A stretch of 64,000 nucleotides of DNA from Halobacillus_A sp043497005 (GTDB lineage Bacteria; Bacillota; Bacilli; Bacillales; Halobacillaceae). The notes under the pieces were generated by a model, which had not been told where the DNA came from, did no database searches, and worked only from the letters and a program-made list of their open reading frames with translations. The position numbers and the translations under genes are program-made. Below, piece by piece: positions 15,887 through 26,200 of this stretch. Numbering within the stretch: position 1 is the stretch's first letter; each line of letters starts with the position of its first letter. The stretch spans positions 1,240,001-1,304,000 of the forward strand of contig NZ_JBIEKE010000002.1 in the NCBI RefSeq assembly GCF_043497005.1, read 5' to 3'.

Positions 15887-17077
15887 CTAAGAGGCCTGGC
15901 TGTCAGAACGTTTAAGAGGCTGTTTCTTACCATACGTAAGTGTTCTCCATAACCATTCCAGCGGTCCATATTTGTATTTATTAATCCATAGCTTGCTCAA
16001 TACCACTTGAAAGCTAAAAATAATGAAAACGATTGCTGCACTTGCAAGCGGAGTAACTTCCCCATACCACCCAAAACCAACAGAATAAAATAATATAAAA
16101 CAAATCACCGACTGAAAAATGTAGTTTGTTAGTGACATACGTCCAACCCACGTTAAAGGCTGGAGCAGCTTTTTACCTCCAGATGAGCGAAAAGCCAGCG
16201 TGACTGTTAATAAATAAAAAACGGCGGAAGAAGATCCTCCGATATTATCCTGCATCAATTGAAACCATTCGGGATTCCCTATCACATATGGGCCGGCTTT
16301 AAATAAAATAAATAATATCCCGGTCACCGCCCACCATTTCTTAATCGTGGATGAATTATCCTCCGGGCGATGCAGCCATTTCTTTTTAGCAAGATATGCA
16401 CCTAATAAAAACATAGGGATTAGAGATAAAGCAAGCAGAGGAAAAGTACCTAGATTGTTACTGTACGTCCAATCGGAAAAATTTTGCTGCCAAATATTGA
16501 GCAGCGATCCATCTCCATAATTTTGCTTTGCTGCTTCCACTTCCGCATATGAGTTAAAAGCACCGAGCTTACTTCGCACCGCATAGAGCCCTAAAGTTAT
16601 TGGGAAAGTAAGAACACCAAGCATAGTGGCGGCCGTAATGATCAGCGCCCTTGGCGAAGCGTTAAAAAAGGCAAACATTGCAAATCCAAATAACCCGTAA
16701 GACAATAAAATATCGCCATGCCAGATGAGAAAGGCGTGACCAGCCCCAAAACCTAGTAAAACCAATAGTCTGCGTAAGATGATGGGGCGGTAGGATATTT
16801 GTTTTTGTTCTAATCGTTCCTTCATCATATAAAGACCAAAGCCAAACATAAGTGAAAATAGTGTATAAAAGCTAGCTTGAAAGAAGATATCAATGATCGT
16901 TTGAACGACTTGACTCGTTTCTGAAGGGAAGAATTGTTCCTCGCCGCCGTACAAGAAATAAGGTGCGTTAAAGGCAGGAACATTCACCATAAAAATACCT
17001 AAAATTGCCAATCCGCGAGCCGCATCAATCCAGTTCAGCCGATCTTTATCTTGTAAAGGTCCCCCCTGCTGTTTCAC
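15887..17077 (-). CDS. DUF418 family membrane protein (YeiB-like)
   Basis: This 396-aa polytopic protein carries the N-terminal signature IDAARGLAILGIFMVN and a C-terminal DUF418 block ending PLEWLWRTLTYGKK. The N-terminal part resembles membrane acyltransferase-like folds, but no reaction is known. The start is GTG 17077 with AAGGGGGAG upstream. It is the first gene of the operon DUF418-DUF2157-GDYXXLXY and is divergent from gerPA. Confidence 0.87.
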   Translation of the reverse strand: MKQQGGPLQDKDRLNWIDAARGLAILGIFMVNVPAFNAPYFLYGGEEQFFPSETSQVVQTIIDIFFQASFYTLFSLMFGFGLYMMKERLEQKQISYRPIILRRLLVLLGFGAGHAFLIWHGDILLSYGLFGFAMFAFFNASPRALIITAATMLGVLTFPITLGLYAVRSKLGAFNSYAEVEAAKQNYGDGSLLNIWQQNFSDWTYSNNLGTFPLLALSLIPMFLLGAYLAKKKWLHRPEDNSSTIKKWWAVTGILFILFKAGPYVIGNPEWFQLMQDNIGGSSSAVFYLLTVTLAFRSSGGKKLLQPLTWVGRMSLTNYIFQSVICFILFYSVGFGWYGEVTPLASAAIVFIIFSFQVVLSKLWINKYKYGPLEWLWRTLTYGKKQPLKRSDSQAS

Positions 17078-17164
17078 TAAGACTCCCCCTTATTACTTTC
17101 ATTTTACTTTTATTACGATATTTACACAATGTTGGTTCATATAGATGTAGAAAGGAGAATATTC

Positions 17165-17380
17165 ATGCCTGCAAAAGTTGGCTTCGTTAAAATTATTACC
17201 GTCTCTTCCGCCGGTGTATTTAATATTGGAGATGTGTTCAGTATGACACCCCACGCTTCTTCGAAAACTTTTGCCGGAGGAGGTTCATTTAACACAGGAA
17301 ATGGGATTCGCATCCATTTAGATAAAGCAGAAACGTATATTAATGATAAAGAAGTCATCGATCAATCTTTTAACGAATAA
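17165..17380 (+). CDS. gerPA: Spore germination protein GerPA
   Basis: This 71-aa spore-coat protein starts MPAKVGFVKIITVSS and holds the GerPA/GerPF signature FNIGDVFSMTPHASSKTFAGGG, followed by SFNTGNG. GerP proteins allow germinants to pass the coat. The start at 17165 follows AAAGGAGAATATTC. It is the first of six closely packed gerP genes in the canonical order A-F, and in B. subtilis such genes are transcribed late in the mother cell. Confidence 0.93.
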   Translation: MPAKVGFVKIITVSSAGVFNIGDVFSMTPHASSKTFAGGGSFNTGNGIRIHLDKAETYINDKEVIDQSFNE

Positions 17381-17392
17381 GGAGGATTCACT

Positions 17393-17620
17393 GTGAATAT
17401 GACCATTTATCAAACCATTTCCATCCGCTACATTAAGATTGGAACAGTTGCTAATTCTTCCATTATTCAAATAGGCAGCTCAGGCGTTATTCAAGCACAG
17501 GCTGACTTGTATAATTCAGGATCGTTCACTGAACCCGCAAAGGAACCCGAACCTAAAGATGGAGAAGTATACATTCCTGAGGCAGATTCCGGTCCTCTCG
17601 TTCCACTTACGACTTCATAG
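17393..17620 (+). CDS. gerPB: Spore germination protein GerPB
   Basis: This 75-aa protein has the family start MTIYQTISIRYIKIGTV and the SSIIQIGSSGVIQAQADLYNSG core; the C-terminal third is a Pro/Glu-rich tail. GTG 17393 follows AAGGAGGATTCACT, 12 bases after gerPA. It is a coat component of the GerP complex. Confidence 0.92.
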   Translation: MNMTIYQTISIRYIKIGTVANSSIIQIGSSGVIQAQADLYNSGSFTEPAKEPEPKDGEVYIPEADSGPLVPLTTS

Positions 17621-17668
17621 GCAAATTGCCGTGTCAATCAGCATAAGCTAAAAAAGGGGTGAACGCTA

Positions 17669-18193
17669 ATGAATAACTATTATTCTTGGGATCAGTGGAT
17701 GCAGCAAGTCATGGAACAAATGCTTGAACAACAGCGGCTTATAGAAGAACTCACCCAAAAGCTTGAGCATTTACAATCGAGAGACCAGACGAAAACAGTG
17801 ATCGAAAAGATTGAATACCATTTTGATCAACTAAAAATTGAAACACTTGAGGGCACATTACAAATTGGCCTGACGCCAAACGGTTCTCCAGAAACGAATA
17901 TTGAAGACTTGTATACCGGACAAACTGCTGAACCTTATTTAGATGAGCTGATGGGACACTCAGTTCCCCATGCGATTGATGACTATGTAAGAAATCATGA
18001 CCTTTCTCTTCCCGGTGATCACCGGGACCACATGATTAAAGATATAAATAACCAATTGCCTGAACGATTTAAGGAACATAAAAAGCGCGAACCAAACCTA
18101 TCCAATGAGCAAATTGCCCAGCGGCTGACAGAAGAAATTAAACGTTCTGTCGGTCAATATTTAGACCAATATGAAAATGGGGGATCACAATGA
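17669..18193 (+). CDS. gerPC: Spore germination protein GerPC
   Basis: This 174-aa protein is the largest GerP component. It starts with a coiled coil (about residues 10-45, MEQMLEQQRLIEELTQKLEHL), followed by the conserved IEKIEYHFDQLKIETLEGTL and IGLTP segments. It overlaps gerPD by four bases. AAAGGGGTGAACGCTA precedes the ATG. Confidence 0.92.
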   Translation: MNNYYSWDQWMQQVMEQMLEQQRLIEELTQKLEHLQSRDQTKTVIEKIEYHFDQLKIETLEGTLQIGLTPNGSPETNIEDLYTGQTAEPYLDELMGHSVPHAIDDYVRNHDLSLPGDHRDHMIKDINNQLPERFKEHKKREPNLSNEQIAQRLTEEIKRSVGQYLDQYENGGSQ

Positions 18194-18393
18194 ATTTCAC
18201 CGTTCATAACTACGGATTAGATGTTGGGAACGTACATGTAACAAGTGTAACGACGTCTTCCGTCTTTTTAATAGGGGATAACCGTACAATTCGATTGCGT
18301 TCTTATTTTGACACACCTCCAGAATCCTTAATTATAGGCCCTTATAAAAAAGAACCAGAGGAAATAGAAAATGACGAACAAGCGAACAGCTGA
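18190..18393 (+). CDS. gerPD: Spore germination protein GerPD
   Basis: This is a 67-aa protein with HNYGLDVGNVHVTSVTTSSV and FLIGDNRTIRL, as in the GerPD family. The start ATG overlaps the gerPC stop (ATGA-type overlap) and the 3' end overlaps gerPE by 23 bases, which indicates tight translational coupling. Confidence 0.92.
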   Translation: MNFTVHNYGLDVGNVHVTSVTTSSVFLIGDNRTIRLRSYFDTPPESLIIGPYKKEPEEIENDEQANS

Positions 18394-18742
18394 TGTCCAC
18401 CAAGCGGACATGACTACAATTACCATTGGTTCCGGCTTGCTCATTGGTGACTTGGTACACTACCATCCCCGGGCAAAAGTGCTAGCTGTCCAAGAAGAAA
18501 CTCGTACTTTTCAAGAATTCATTGATTTTGAAGATTTACCGATTTTTAACGCCCAACTTTCACCACCGAAACCTCCCATAAATATTGACACTACAATTAT
18601 CCATCACCATTCATCTATTCGCGTCCAAAATGTCCATATAAAAAGTGCATCTACGGCTGGACTTGTACAAATTGGCGGCATCGATTATGTAGACGGTGAA
18701 TCTAGACTAAAACATATTCGTATCCTGGAAAGTGAACAGTGA
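18371..18742 (+). CDS. gerPE: Spore germination protein GerPE
   Basis: This 123-aa protein contains TITIGSGLLIGDLVHYHP and a C-terminal VHIKSASTAGLVQIGGIDYVDGE block characteristic of GerPE. ATG 18371 follows AGAGGAAATAGAAA inside gerPD. Fifty bases separate it from gerPF, a gap that includes a TATAAT-like box, so gerPF might have an additional promoter. Confidence 0.92.
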   Translation: MTNKRTADVHQADMTTITIGSGLLIGDLVHYHPRAKVLAVQEETRTFQEFIDFEDLPIFNAQLSPPKPPINIDTTIIHHHSSIRVQNVHIKSASTAGLVQIGGIDYVDGESRLKHIRILESEQ

Positions 18743-18792
18743 AGATAATTTCACATAAGCTATAATAGTAAGCAGATAAGGAGGACTTCGTT

Positions 18793-19008
18793 ATGCCATC
18801 CATTATTGGTCCTTTCCGTATCAATAGTATAAGTGGAGGAGTCGTTAACTTCGGAGATTCGTTCTATATTTCTCCTAAGAGCTCCTCAAAAACGACCACC
18901 GGGTCAGGTTCATCCAATACCGGTGATTTCATTGCAACATACAACGGTTTTAGTAACGTCCAGCCAGTTGATCCTGATGTCAACGATCAAAATGTAGGCG
19001 GCGCCTAG
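18793..19008 (+). CDS. gerPF: Spore germination protein GerPF
   Basis: This is a 71-aa paralogue of GerPA: INSISGGVVNFGDSFYISPK, then SSSKTTTGSGSSNTGDF. It ends the operon. ATG 18793 follows AAGGAGGACTTCGTT. Behind the stop lies a GGTACC-type inverted repeat and then a terminator. Confidence 0.92.
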   Translation: MPSIIGPFRINSISGGVVNFGDSFYISPKSSSKTTTGSGSSNTGDFIATYNGFSNVQPVDPDVNDQNVGGA

Positions 19009-19063
19009 AGGAGAGCGTCACTGCGGTACCATTAGCACTCTGAGCGTAAATGAGCATCACGGC

Positions 19064-19130
19064 GGTACAGGTACCGAGACTCTCTTTTTTCTGTCTCTTA
19101 CCACTTTTTTGTCTCTCGATACCTGGTACC
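19064..19130. repeat. GGTACC-type inverted repeat, copy 2 (degenerate)
   Basis: GGTACAGGTACCGAGAC at 19064 and GTCTCTCGATACCTGGTACC at 19111 form an imperfect inverted repeat. Flanking direct repeats, GGTACCATTAGCACTC (19025) and AGTACCGTCAGCACTC (about 19156), add to the complexity. It belongs to the same family as the loci at 4267 and 35193. Confidence 0.6.
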
Positions 19131-19195
19131 GATCAGCTCTCTTACCGCAAAAGAGCAGTACCGTCAGCACTCACACCATAAAAGTGCAAAAAAAT

Positions 19196-19228
19196 CTTTC
19201 ATCCCTTTACAGCGGGTGAAAGGCTTTT
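19196..19228 (+). terminator. Terminator of gerP operon
   Basis: CTTTCATCCC pairs with GGGTGAAAG with a bulge around TTTACAGC and is followed by a T-run. It is the first terminator after gerPF and opposes the end of yisB. Confidence 0.65.
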
Positions 19229-19237
19229 TTTGCCCTT

Positions 19238-19522
19238 TTATCTTTTCTTTCGGTTTGACGTTCTTGTGGTTATTTTTTTCTCTGGATCCTGCTTTTTCAC
19301 CCAGCGTACATACTTTCTCATAGTTGGGTGATCCGCTAACCGTGCCAGCGTGTGATAGAAACCGGCCAGCTCTTCATTTGTAAACAGGGCGTGGATTTGA
19401 CGATGACAGGCGCTGCACAGCTTAGCTGCCGGCCCGGCTGCTCCTCCATGCTGTTTTGGAATCAAATGGTGCTCTGTAGTCTTTACGGGGCTGCGCTGAC
19501 ACAATTCGCATTGATCGCACAC
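19238..19522 (-). CDS. yisB: HNH-domain protein YisB
   Basis: This is a protein of about 94 residues with an HNH-nuclease zinc finger: CDQCELC, then EHHLIPKQHGG, then LCSACHRQIH. The GTG at 19522 is one base after the addA stop and is preceded by GGAGG inside the addA 3' end; an in-frame ATG at 19552 is an alternative. In B. subtilis yisB also sits behind the addBA locus, but with sbcD and sbcC in between, which are absent here. It is probably a nuclease; the target is unknown. Confidence 0.8.
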   Translation of the reverse strand: MCDQCELCQRSPVKTTEHHLIPKQHGGAAGPAAKLCSACHRQIHALFTNEELAGFYHTLARLADHPTMRKYVRWVKKQDPEKKITTRTSNRKKR

Positions 19523-19523
19523 A

Positions 19524-22500
19524 CTATTCCACCTCCACCGTAAGAGATCCATTAAAGAAATAAAGATAGCTTTTCTCGACCGGCTTCCTCCAAATCTTTT
19601 CTAAAGCCGTTTTATATAATTGAATCTGCGTGCGGTAACGTTCCTTTAATTGCTCCTGTACCTGCTCTCCTTCAGGAATCGCATCCGTTTTATAATCCAG
19701 AATGAGCAATCCTTCGCCATAAGGAATAACCGCATCGATGACCCCCTGGATGAACACTTTCTCTTCCGCTGCTTCTTGCCAATCCTGATACACTTCATCT
19801 GCCGGCAGCGTTAAACTGAAAGGAACTTCACGCTCAATATATTCAGCATTTTGCAGCAATTTACCCATTGGCGTTTCAAAAAAGTTTGCGATGGCTTGAT
19901 GGTCAATTTCATCAGCTTCTTCGCGGCGAAGAACTTCCCTGTGCACAAGGTGCTCGACAAACTCTTCCACTTCTTCAGGTGTTTTAGGCTGAAAAAGCGG
20001 GAGATGCTGCATGACCGTATGCATCGCCGTACCTATCTCACCGGCTGATAAACCTTGTTTCTCCTGCATAAAACGCGGGCGCTTTACAAGAGGCGCGCGA
20101 TTAGGTACCAGGAGCTGATCGCTTGAGTATTCATCAAGTACTTCTCGCTGTCGTTTAATTTCAGTCACGGTTTGTTTAGCTCGTGAATGAGCAGCTTTTT
20201 CATAAGGGTACAGAAAATCAAGACGAGCTACTCTCTCATCTGCTTCAACCTCTACAGGCTTCCACTGTTCGATGTGTTCCTGCAGCTTTTCGTCACGCTG
20301 CTGTTCCCTCTCCTCAATTACCGCATACTCACTCCCATGAACCAAGTGTATGTCCCATTCAGAGGCATCTTTTTCAATATCCTCCGCTGTTTTTACTTCA
20401 ACTTCTTCTGTGCGGAGGTCTTTACTATCTTGATGTCGAATGAGGGAAGGGCCGACCCAATCTAAATAAGATTTAGCTTCCAGGCGGTCGTGCGGAGGCA
20501 GGACCCAGTCAGGATGGTCTAAATAGGTCAGCCACTTTTCCTGTTTCTTTTCAAAAGAGGCCACATTTCCAACCATAACTAGTTTTTCTTTCGCTCTTGT
20601 TAAAGCTACATAAAGTACGCGCATTTCTTCTGCTAATAACTCCCTGAGCTTCACACGTTTAATGGCATGATAAGCAAGAGTCGGAAACATGAGGCGCTTA
20701 TTCGGATCAATGTACCTTGACCCAAAACCATAGTCTTTATGAAGCAAATAGCGCTCTTTTAAATCCATCATATTAAATTGCTTGTCCATAGCCCCAAGCA
20801 GTACCACAGGGAACTCCAGTCCCTTACTTTTATGGATGGTCATAATCCGGACGACGTCCTCTTGTTCCCCAAGCGCTCGCGCAGCTCCCAGATCATCCCC
20901 CCGCTCCTCCATCCGTTCAATAAAGCGAAGAAAGCGAAACAATCCCCGAAAAGAAGTAGATTCATAGGACCGTGCGCGATCGTATAATGCGCGCAAATTG
21001 GCTTGACGCTGACGACCTCCAGGCATTCCTCCAACAAAATCGTAGTACCCCGTTTCACGGTATATCTGCCAAATTAAATCAGATAGAGCTCCTTGGCGGG
21101 CACGCTCACGAAACTCATCCAATTGCTTAAGAAAATCAGTAATTTTTTTCCCTGTTTCTGAACGTCCTGCCGCCAATTTTATCGACTCAAAATAGCTTAC
21201 TCTTTTCTCCTCCAGCCGAAGGTTCATCAATTCATCTTCATTTAAGCCGACAATAGGCGATTTGAGTACAGAAGCTAACGGAATATCCTGCATCGGATTA
21301 TCAATTATTTTGAGCAGGTTAAGCATGACTTTTACTTCTATCGCTTCAAAATATCCTGTGGAAAGCTCAGCATAAACTGGAATTCCCTGTTGCTTTAACT
21401 CATCAACAATGGTTGATGCCCACGTCATCGAACGCATTAAAATGACAATATCGCGATACTGGACTGCACGCTTTACGCCGGTTTCTTTATCCACTACCTG
21501 CAGCGGCTCTTCATCGCCATACCCCAGCCACGTACGAATTTTCTCTCCATACGCTCTTGCTTCTAACTGTGCTTTCTCTAAATCTTCAAAGCTTTCTTCC
21601 TGAGACGGCTCTTCTTTCACTTCACGGTCGATAATCAACAGTTCAGCTTTTGCATAGTCCGATGGATTTTCATCGTAGACACTATTGCTGTAAATGAGCT
21701 CAGCTTCTGGATCATAATTCATTTCTCCTACTTCTTCATCCAGTACTTGACGGAAGACATAATTAGCCGCATCTAACACTTGTTTGCGGCTTCGAAAATT
21801 ACGTGCTAAATCAATCCGTTCTCCATTATGGTCCGCCTGGCCGTATAGCTGATACTTGGTTAAAAACAAAGATGGTTCCGCATGACGGAAGCGGTAAATA
21901 CTCTGTTTTACGTCACCAACCATAAATAAATGGCCAGCTTCTGGATCATCAGTCAGCAGGCGAAGTAATGTCTCTTGGACCAGGTTTGTATCCTGATATT
22001 CATCGATCAGCACTTCTGAAAATTGATCATGAAAACTTCTCGCTACAGAAGAAGGAACCAGATTTTCTTTCGTAGATGTTTCGTCTAAAAGGATCTGCAG
22101 GCAATAATGCTCTAAATCCGAAAAGTCAACGAGCGCTTTCTCTTTTTTCAACTGTTGATAACGCTCATGGAAATCCTTGACGACTACAGCAAGCTGCTTT
22201 ATAACAGGATGCAGAGATTTCATATCGTTTAAATAGCTCGCAAGCTTACGATGGAACCATTCTTCTTTCATGCTCATCCAACGCTTTTTATAACGGTCCC
22301 TGATTTTTTTTGCACGTTCTTTTTTCTTTTCGTCACATTCCATTTTCTTTCTTGACAAGGCAGCAAACTTGCTTGTACTCATGTACGTTTGCAGCTCTTC
22401 CCAGGAGATCTCAAGCGCCCCTCTTGCCTGGTGAACCATTTCAAGGTCAAGAGCTGCCGTCTCTCCATAGCTTGAAGGACCGTCGGCTTCTCTCGTAAGA

Positions 22501-23213
22501 TCAACGAGCTGCTGAATCTCAGCTTCCATCGAATCAAGCTGGCTTTTCACATCTCGTTTGAGCAGCTGAAGCCATGGTAGATCTTCTTCACTTTGCCCTT
22601 CATCTTTCTGATACATAGCGACCATATCTTCCAGCCACTGTTCAGGCCACGGGTTTTGCATAGAAAAGGTATGAAGATCGAGAACGAGTTTCTCTACGTC
22701 TAGGTCATTTCGGTCACTGGAAAAGCGATCGACAACGTCGAAGAACAGCTGCTGTTCTTCCCCTTCTTTTCCGTACCAGTCTTCAAATAAATCTTCCAGT
22801 ACTTCCTGGCGGATTAAATCGGCCTCCACGTCATCTGCAATTCTAAAACCGGGATCTAAGTCAAGAAGATAGGCATATTTACGCACTACCTCCATACAAA
22901 ATGAGTGGAGAGTAGAAATGGATGCGTTTTGTAATAAAAATAACTGTTTTTTCAAGTGTCGTGATTCAGGATTGCTTTCTAAAGATTTACTCAAAGCTAA
23001 CCCGACTCTATTTCTCATTTCTTGTGCGGCTGCATTCGTAAACGTTACGACAAGCAGGGAATCAATGTTAACAGGTGCTTCTTTATTTAAAAGCTTTTGA
23101 ATAATACGTTCAACGAGGACAGCTGTTTTACCAGAGCCCGCAGCCGCTGAAACGAGAATATTTTTCCCATGGCTGTAAATCGCGCGTTCTTGTTCTTTAG
23201 TCCAGCTGACCAC
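19524..23213 (-). CDS. addA: ATP-dependent helicase/nuclease subunit A
   Basis: This protein of about 1229 residues is the UvrD-like 3'-5' helicase plus nuclease subunit of AddAB, which resects double-strand breaks for recombination. Visible motifs are Walker A SAAAGSGKTAVLVERI near residue 25, VDFSDLEHY, DEYQDTN, GDVKQSIYRFRHA, ALTRAKEKL and the C-terminal RecB-type nuclease GVIDAVIP and LILDYKTDA. Its start overlaps addB by about 17 bases. GTG 23213 has better spacing from AAAGGAG than ATG 23219. The length is normal for the family. Confidence 0.95.
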   Translation of the reverse strand: MVSWTKEQERAIYSHGKNILVSAAAGSGKTAVLVERIIQKLLNKEAPVNIDSLLVVTFTNAAAQEMRNRVGLALSKSLESNPESRHLKKQLFLLQNASISTLHSFCMEVVRKYAYLLDLDPGFRIADDVEADLIRQEVLEDLFEDWYGKEGEEQQLFFDVVDRFSSDRNDLDVEKLVLDLHTFSMQNPWPEQWLEDMVAMYQKDEGQSEEDLPWLQLLKRDVKSQLDSMEAEIQQLVDLTREADGPSSYGETAALDLEMVHQARGALEISWEELQTYMSTSKFAALSRKKMECDEKKKERAKKIRDRYKKRWMSMKEEWFHRKLASYLNDMKSLHPVIKQLAVVVKDFHERYQQLKKEKALVDFSDLEHYCLQILLDETSTKENLVPSSVARSFHDQFSEVLIDEYQDTNLVQETLLRLLTDDPEAGHLFMVGDVKQSIYRFRHAEPSLFLTKYQLYGQADHNGERIDLARNFRSRKQVLDAANYVFRQVLDEEVGEMNYDPEAELIYSNSVYDENPSDYAKAELLIIDREVKEEPSQEESFEDLEKAQLEARAYGEKIRTWLGYGDEEPLQVVDKETGVKRAVQYRDIVILMRSMTWASTIVDELKQQGIPVYAELSTGYFEAIEVKVMLNLLKIIDNPMQDIPLASVLKSPIVGLNEDELMNLRLEEKRVSYFESIKLAAGRSETGKKITDFLKQLDEFRERARQGALSDLIWQIYRETGYYDFVGGMPGGRQRQANLRALYDRARSYESTSFRGLFRFLRFIERMEERGDDLGAARALGEQEDVVRIMTIHKSKGLEFPVVLLGAMDKQFNMMDLKERYLLHKDYGFGSRYIDPNKRLMFPTLAYHAIKRVKLRELLAEEMRVLYVALTRAKEKLVMVGNVASFEKKQEKWLTYLDHPDWVLPPHDRLEAKSYLDWVGPSLIRHQDSKDLRTEEVEVKTAEDIEKDASEWDIHLVHGSEYAVIEEREQQRDEKLQEHIEQWKPVEVEADERVARLDFLYPYEKAAHSRAKQTVTEIKRQREVLDEYSSDQLLVPNRAPLVKRPRFMQEKQGLSAGEIGTAMHTVMQHLPLFQPKTPEEVEEFVEHLVHREVLRREEADEIDHQAIANFFETPMGKLLQNAEYIEREVPFSLTLPADEVYQDWQEAAEEKVFIQGVIDAVIPYGEGLLILDYKTDAIPEGEQVQEQLKERYRTQIQLYKTALEKIWRKPVEKSYLYFFNGSLTVEVE

Positions 23214-26200
23214 GGTCATTCTCCTTTCGTTCCGTCATTTGCTGAATAACTTCCTCTTCTTTCAAGTGCTTAAGTTTGCGGAATTGATGATCCTCTAACG
23301 CCGGATCGAATTGGCAGACAGAGCGGAACGGGCAATAATCACAAGCTGCCTGATCATCTTTAAGAAATGGATTCAATGCTACTTCTCCATTCGTAACGCG
23401 CTGCCCTGCATCTTGCATAAGTTCACGAATATATTTTCTCAGCTGGTCAAACTTTTCATTTTCCAGTGTTTTTGATCCTTTATAAAATCCTCCCCCTGCC
23501 TTTAGTCCAGCGGGAACGATTTGGCTGCGTCCTTTTTCCAGACTTGTATCCATCATTGAGACGAGCTGTTCGTCTTCCAGCAGCAAGCCCGACATTTTAA
23601 ATTTCTTAAATATTTCCTGCTCAATTTCGTCATCCTCAAGCCACTGTTTTCCTGAGATCATTGGATTATGAACATGAAAATATAGCACGCCGGCAGGAAG
23701 CGCTTTTGAGCCAAGCCAATGCTCGGCATTAGATAGCACAACATCTAAATAAGCAAGCATTTGTAAAGACAGCCCATAATAAACGTCGATTAAATCCAGC
23801 CCTTTGGCGCTGGATTTATAATCAATAATACGTAAATACAACTCTTCTTCGTTTAAAGCCCGATCCACCCGGTCAATGCGGCCCCGCAGCATCAATTCGT
23901 GTCCATTTGGCAGACCAAGTGTTAACGGAGGAAGCTTCGAATTTTGTTCCAACCCAAATCCCAGCTCCAACCCCACTGGAGAGAAGTGACTTTTTCTCGC
24001 CTGCTCACTCAAAATATACGCAGCTCTCGCAATAACGCCTTGTAGTTTATATTTAATATAATGATGGCGGTTCGAGCTATGGAGTATTTGATTTTGCAGA
24101 ATAGGAGCCAGTAAATTAGTCGCTTTCTCTGCATATTTAGTCGTCTCTTGTTGATCTAATTGAGCAAAGTTACGCCCTTCCTGCTGTACCCACTCCGTTA
24201 TCTGCTTTAAGGCTTCATGAAACAACTGGCCAATATCAGGGGCATCCAATTTATACGTTTTTCTTTCTTGCAAGTTCAAATTATGCCCGGCGAAATATTG
24301 ATAAGAACAGCGGTGATAGGTTTCAAGCCTCGACACACTGGTTTTTACCGGCCCGTTAAATAACCTTTCTTTCGTAGGCTGAGAAAGATGGACGGGCTTA
24401 TTTTGGTAAAATAAGCTTTGCAAGACTCGATTCGTCAGATCGTTTTTTTCTTCTTTTTTTATATACCAATTGAGGACATTCCACCAGACGTTTTCCATGG
24501 GATACCCTCTTAAATGCCGGGCTAACTGCGATGTTAAAGCTGACCTCGTTTTCATTGGTGTAGTAATAAAACGTGAGGCATCTTTAAGATCATCTGCATC
24601 CTGCAGCGTCAAGTGACTGCTGACAGAAGGAAACAGCTCTTCCAGACGCTGAATAATTTGAGAAGGAACTTTCGATTTACCTTCTTCATTGCTTAAAGGA
24701 TAGCTCACCCATACATAATCCTTAGCCATCGTTAAAGCTAAGTACATGTAAAAACGATCATCGAGCAGCTGACGGTTGGCCCCATCGGCAAGCTGCAGAC
24801 CGCTTCCAGATAGAATCTCCCTTTCTCTCTCCGTCATCATGCCGTCACTGGATGGTTTCATCGGCCATATTCCATCGGTTACACCAAGTAAAAACGAAGC
24901 TTTGATACCCGTTATACGGGAACGGTCAACATCCCCTACAATCACGTGATCCATGCTTGGCGGCACATGAGAAAACGTCAAAGATTCAAGGCCGCTTTCG
25001 ATCGTGCTTCTGAACACTTGCAAAGAAACTTTTTCATCACCGGCAATTTCAACTGCCTCATCAAGTAGCTGCAATACTTCATCCCACGCTTGCTCCTGTT
25101 CCCGGCCTCTTTCAATTTCACCTCTTTCATCATAGCGGTTTCGCCACATTTCCAATTGCTGAGGTACACGTAATGTTTCCAGCCAATGGTAAATAGCTTT
25201 GGCACGTTCCGCAATTGTATCTGCTTTGCGCAACTGTTCATCAAAGGGCTGTAGCACATGAGTAATTTGGCTGCGGTACGCATTGATACGGGTTTGTTTT
25301 TCTTTTTCCTCGTCCGTTTGAGCTGCTTGCTCAAACCCTCTAAAACGCTGAAAGATCCACGGTTCCTCACTAAACCACCGATCTCTTTTTCGAATTCCAT
25401 ATTCAAGAACATAGTTTTCTAATTCATCAATTGCTTCTTCATTCAGGGGATACTGCTGACTTGTTGACGGGATAAAACCCGTTTTCAACAATCGAAACAC
25501 AGCATCATATCTGAAGTTTCCTTCAATTACATCGAGACCCGAACGGATCAGTTCAATCATCGGATGGTTAAGCATCGTTCGCTTTTCATCGATGAAAACC
25601 GGAATTTCGTAATCCCCAAACAACGTATCAATGAGACTATGATATACATTAGGCTCACGAATTAAAACAGCAATGTCTTTGTAGCGGTAACCTTCCTCTC
25701 GAACAAGACGTAAAATCTCCTGAGCTGCGCCTTCGACTTCAGCTCTAGGATGGACGGCTTCTGCGACTTTGATCGGAGCCTTCTTTTCAAAAACTGGCGC
25801 AGGCCGATGGTCAAAGTATTTTTCTAAATGCTGCAAAGCCGGTCTGTCTTTAAAGCGTCCCTGCTGCATATCAAGCACTTCTACGTGCTCGACAGCGATT
25901 CCGAGTTCTTCAGCCATTTCTTTGAATTTAAAGTACGTATCTTTTGTTTCATGAAAAAGGTCAAGCTCGTCACCTTCCTGCGGGGAGTCCATCGTTAAGG
26001 TCACTTTAACCGTGCGGCACTTTTTTAACAAAGCTTCGATAACCGCATATTCCTGCGGCGTAAAGCTATGGAAACCCTCCAAATATACCTCGGCTTCTTC
26101 TAAAAAATCAGCCTCCGGAATTTTTTCAGATAAAAGCTGCAGCTGATCTTCACTATCTATGTACTGCTCCTTTAAAGCATCGATTAAGCGATCATAAATA

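Noticed and set aside
17078..17164. Possible sigma-K promoter of gerP (CATATAGAT)
   Set aside because: It deviates from the CATANNNTA consensus and no properly spaced -35 AC element was found, although sigma-K control is expected from B. subtilis.
20183..20465. Plus-strand frames inside addA
   Set aside because: They are antisense shadows of the AddA coding sequence; many similar frames occur along addA and addB.
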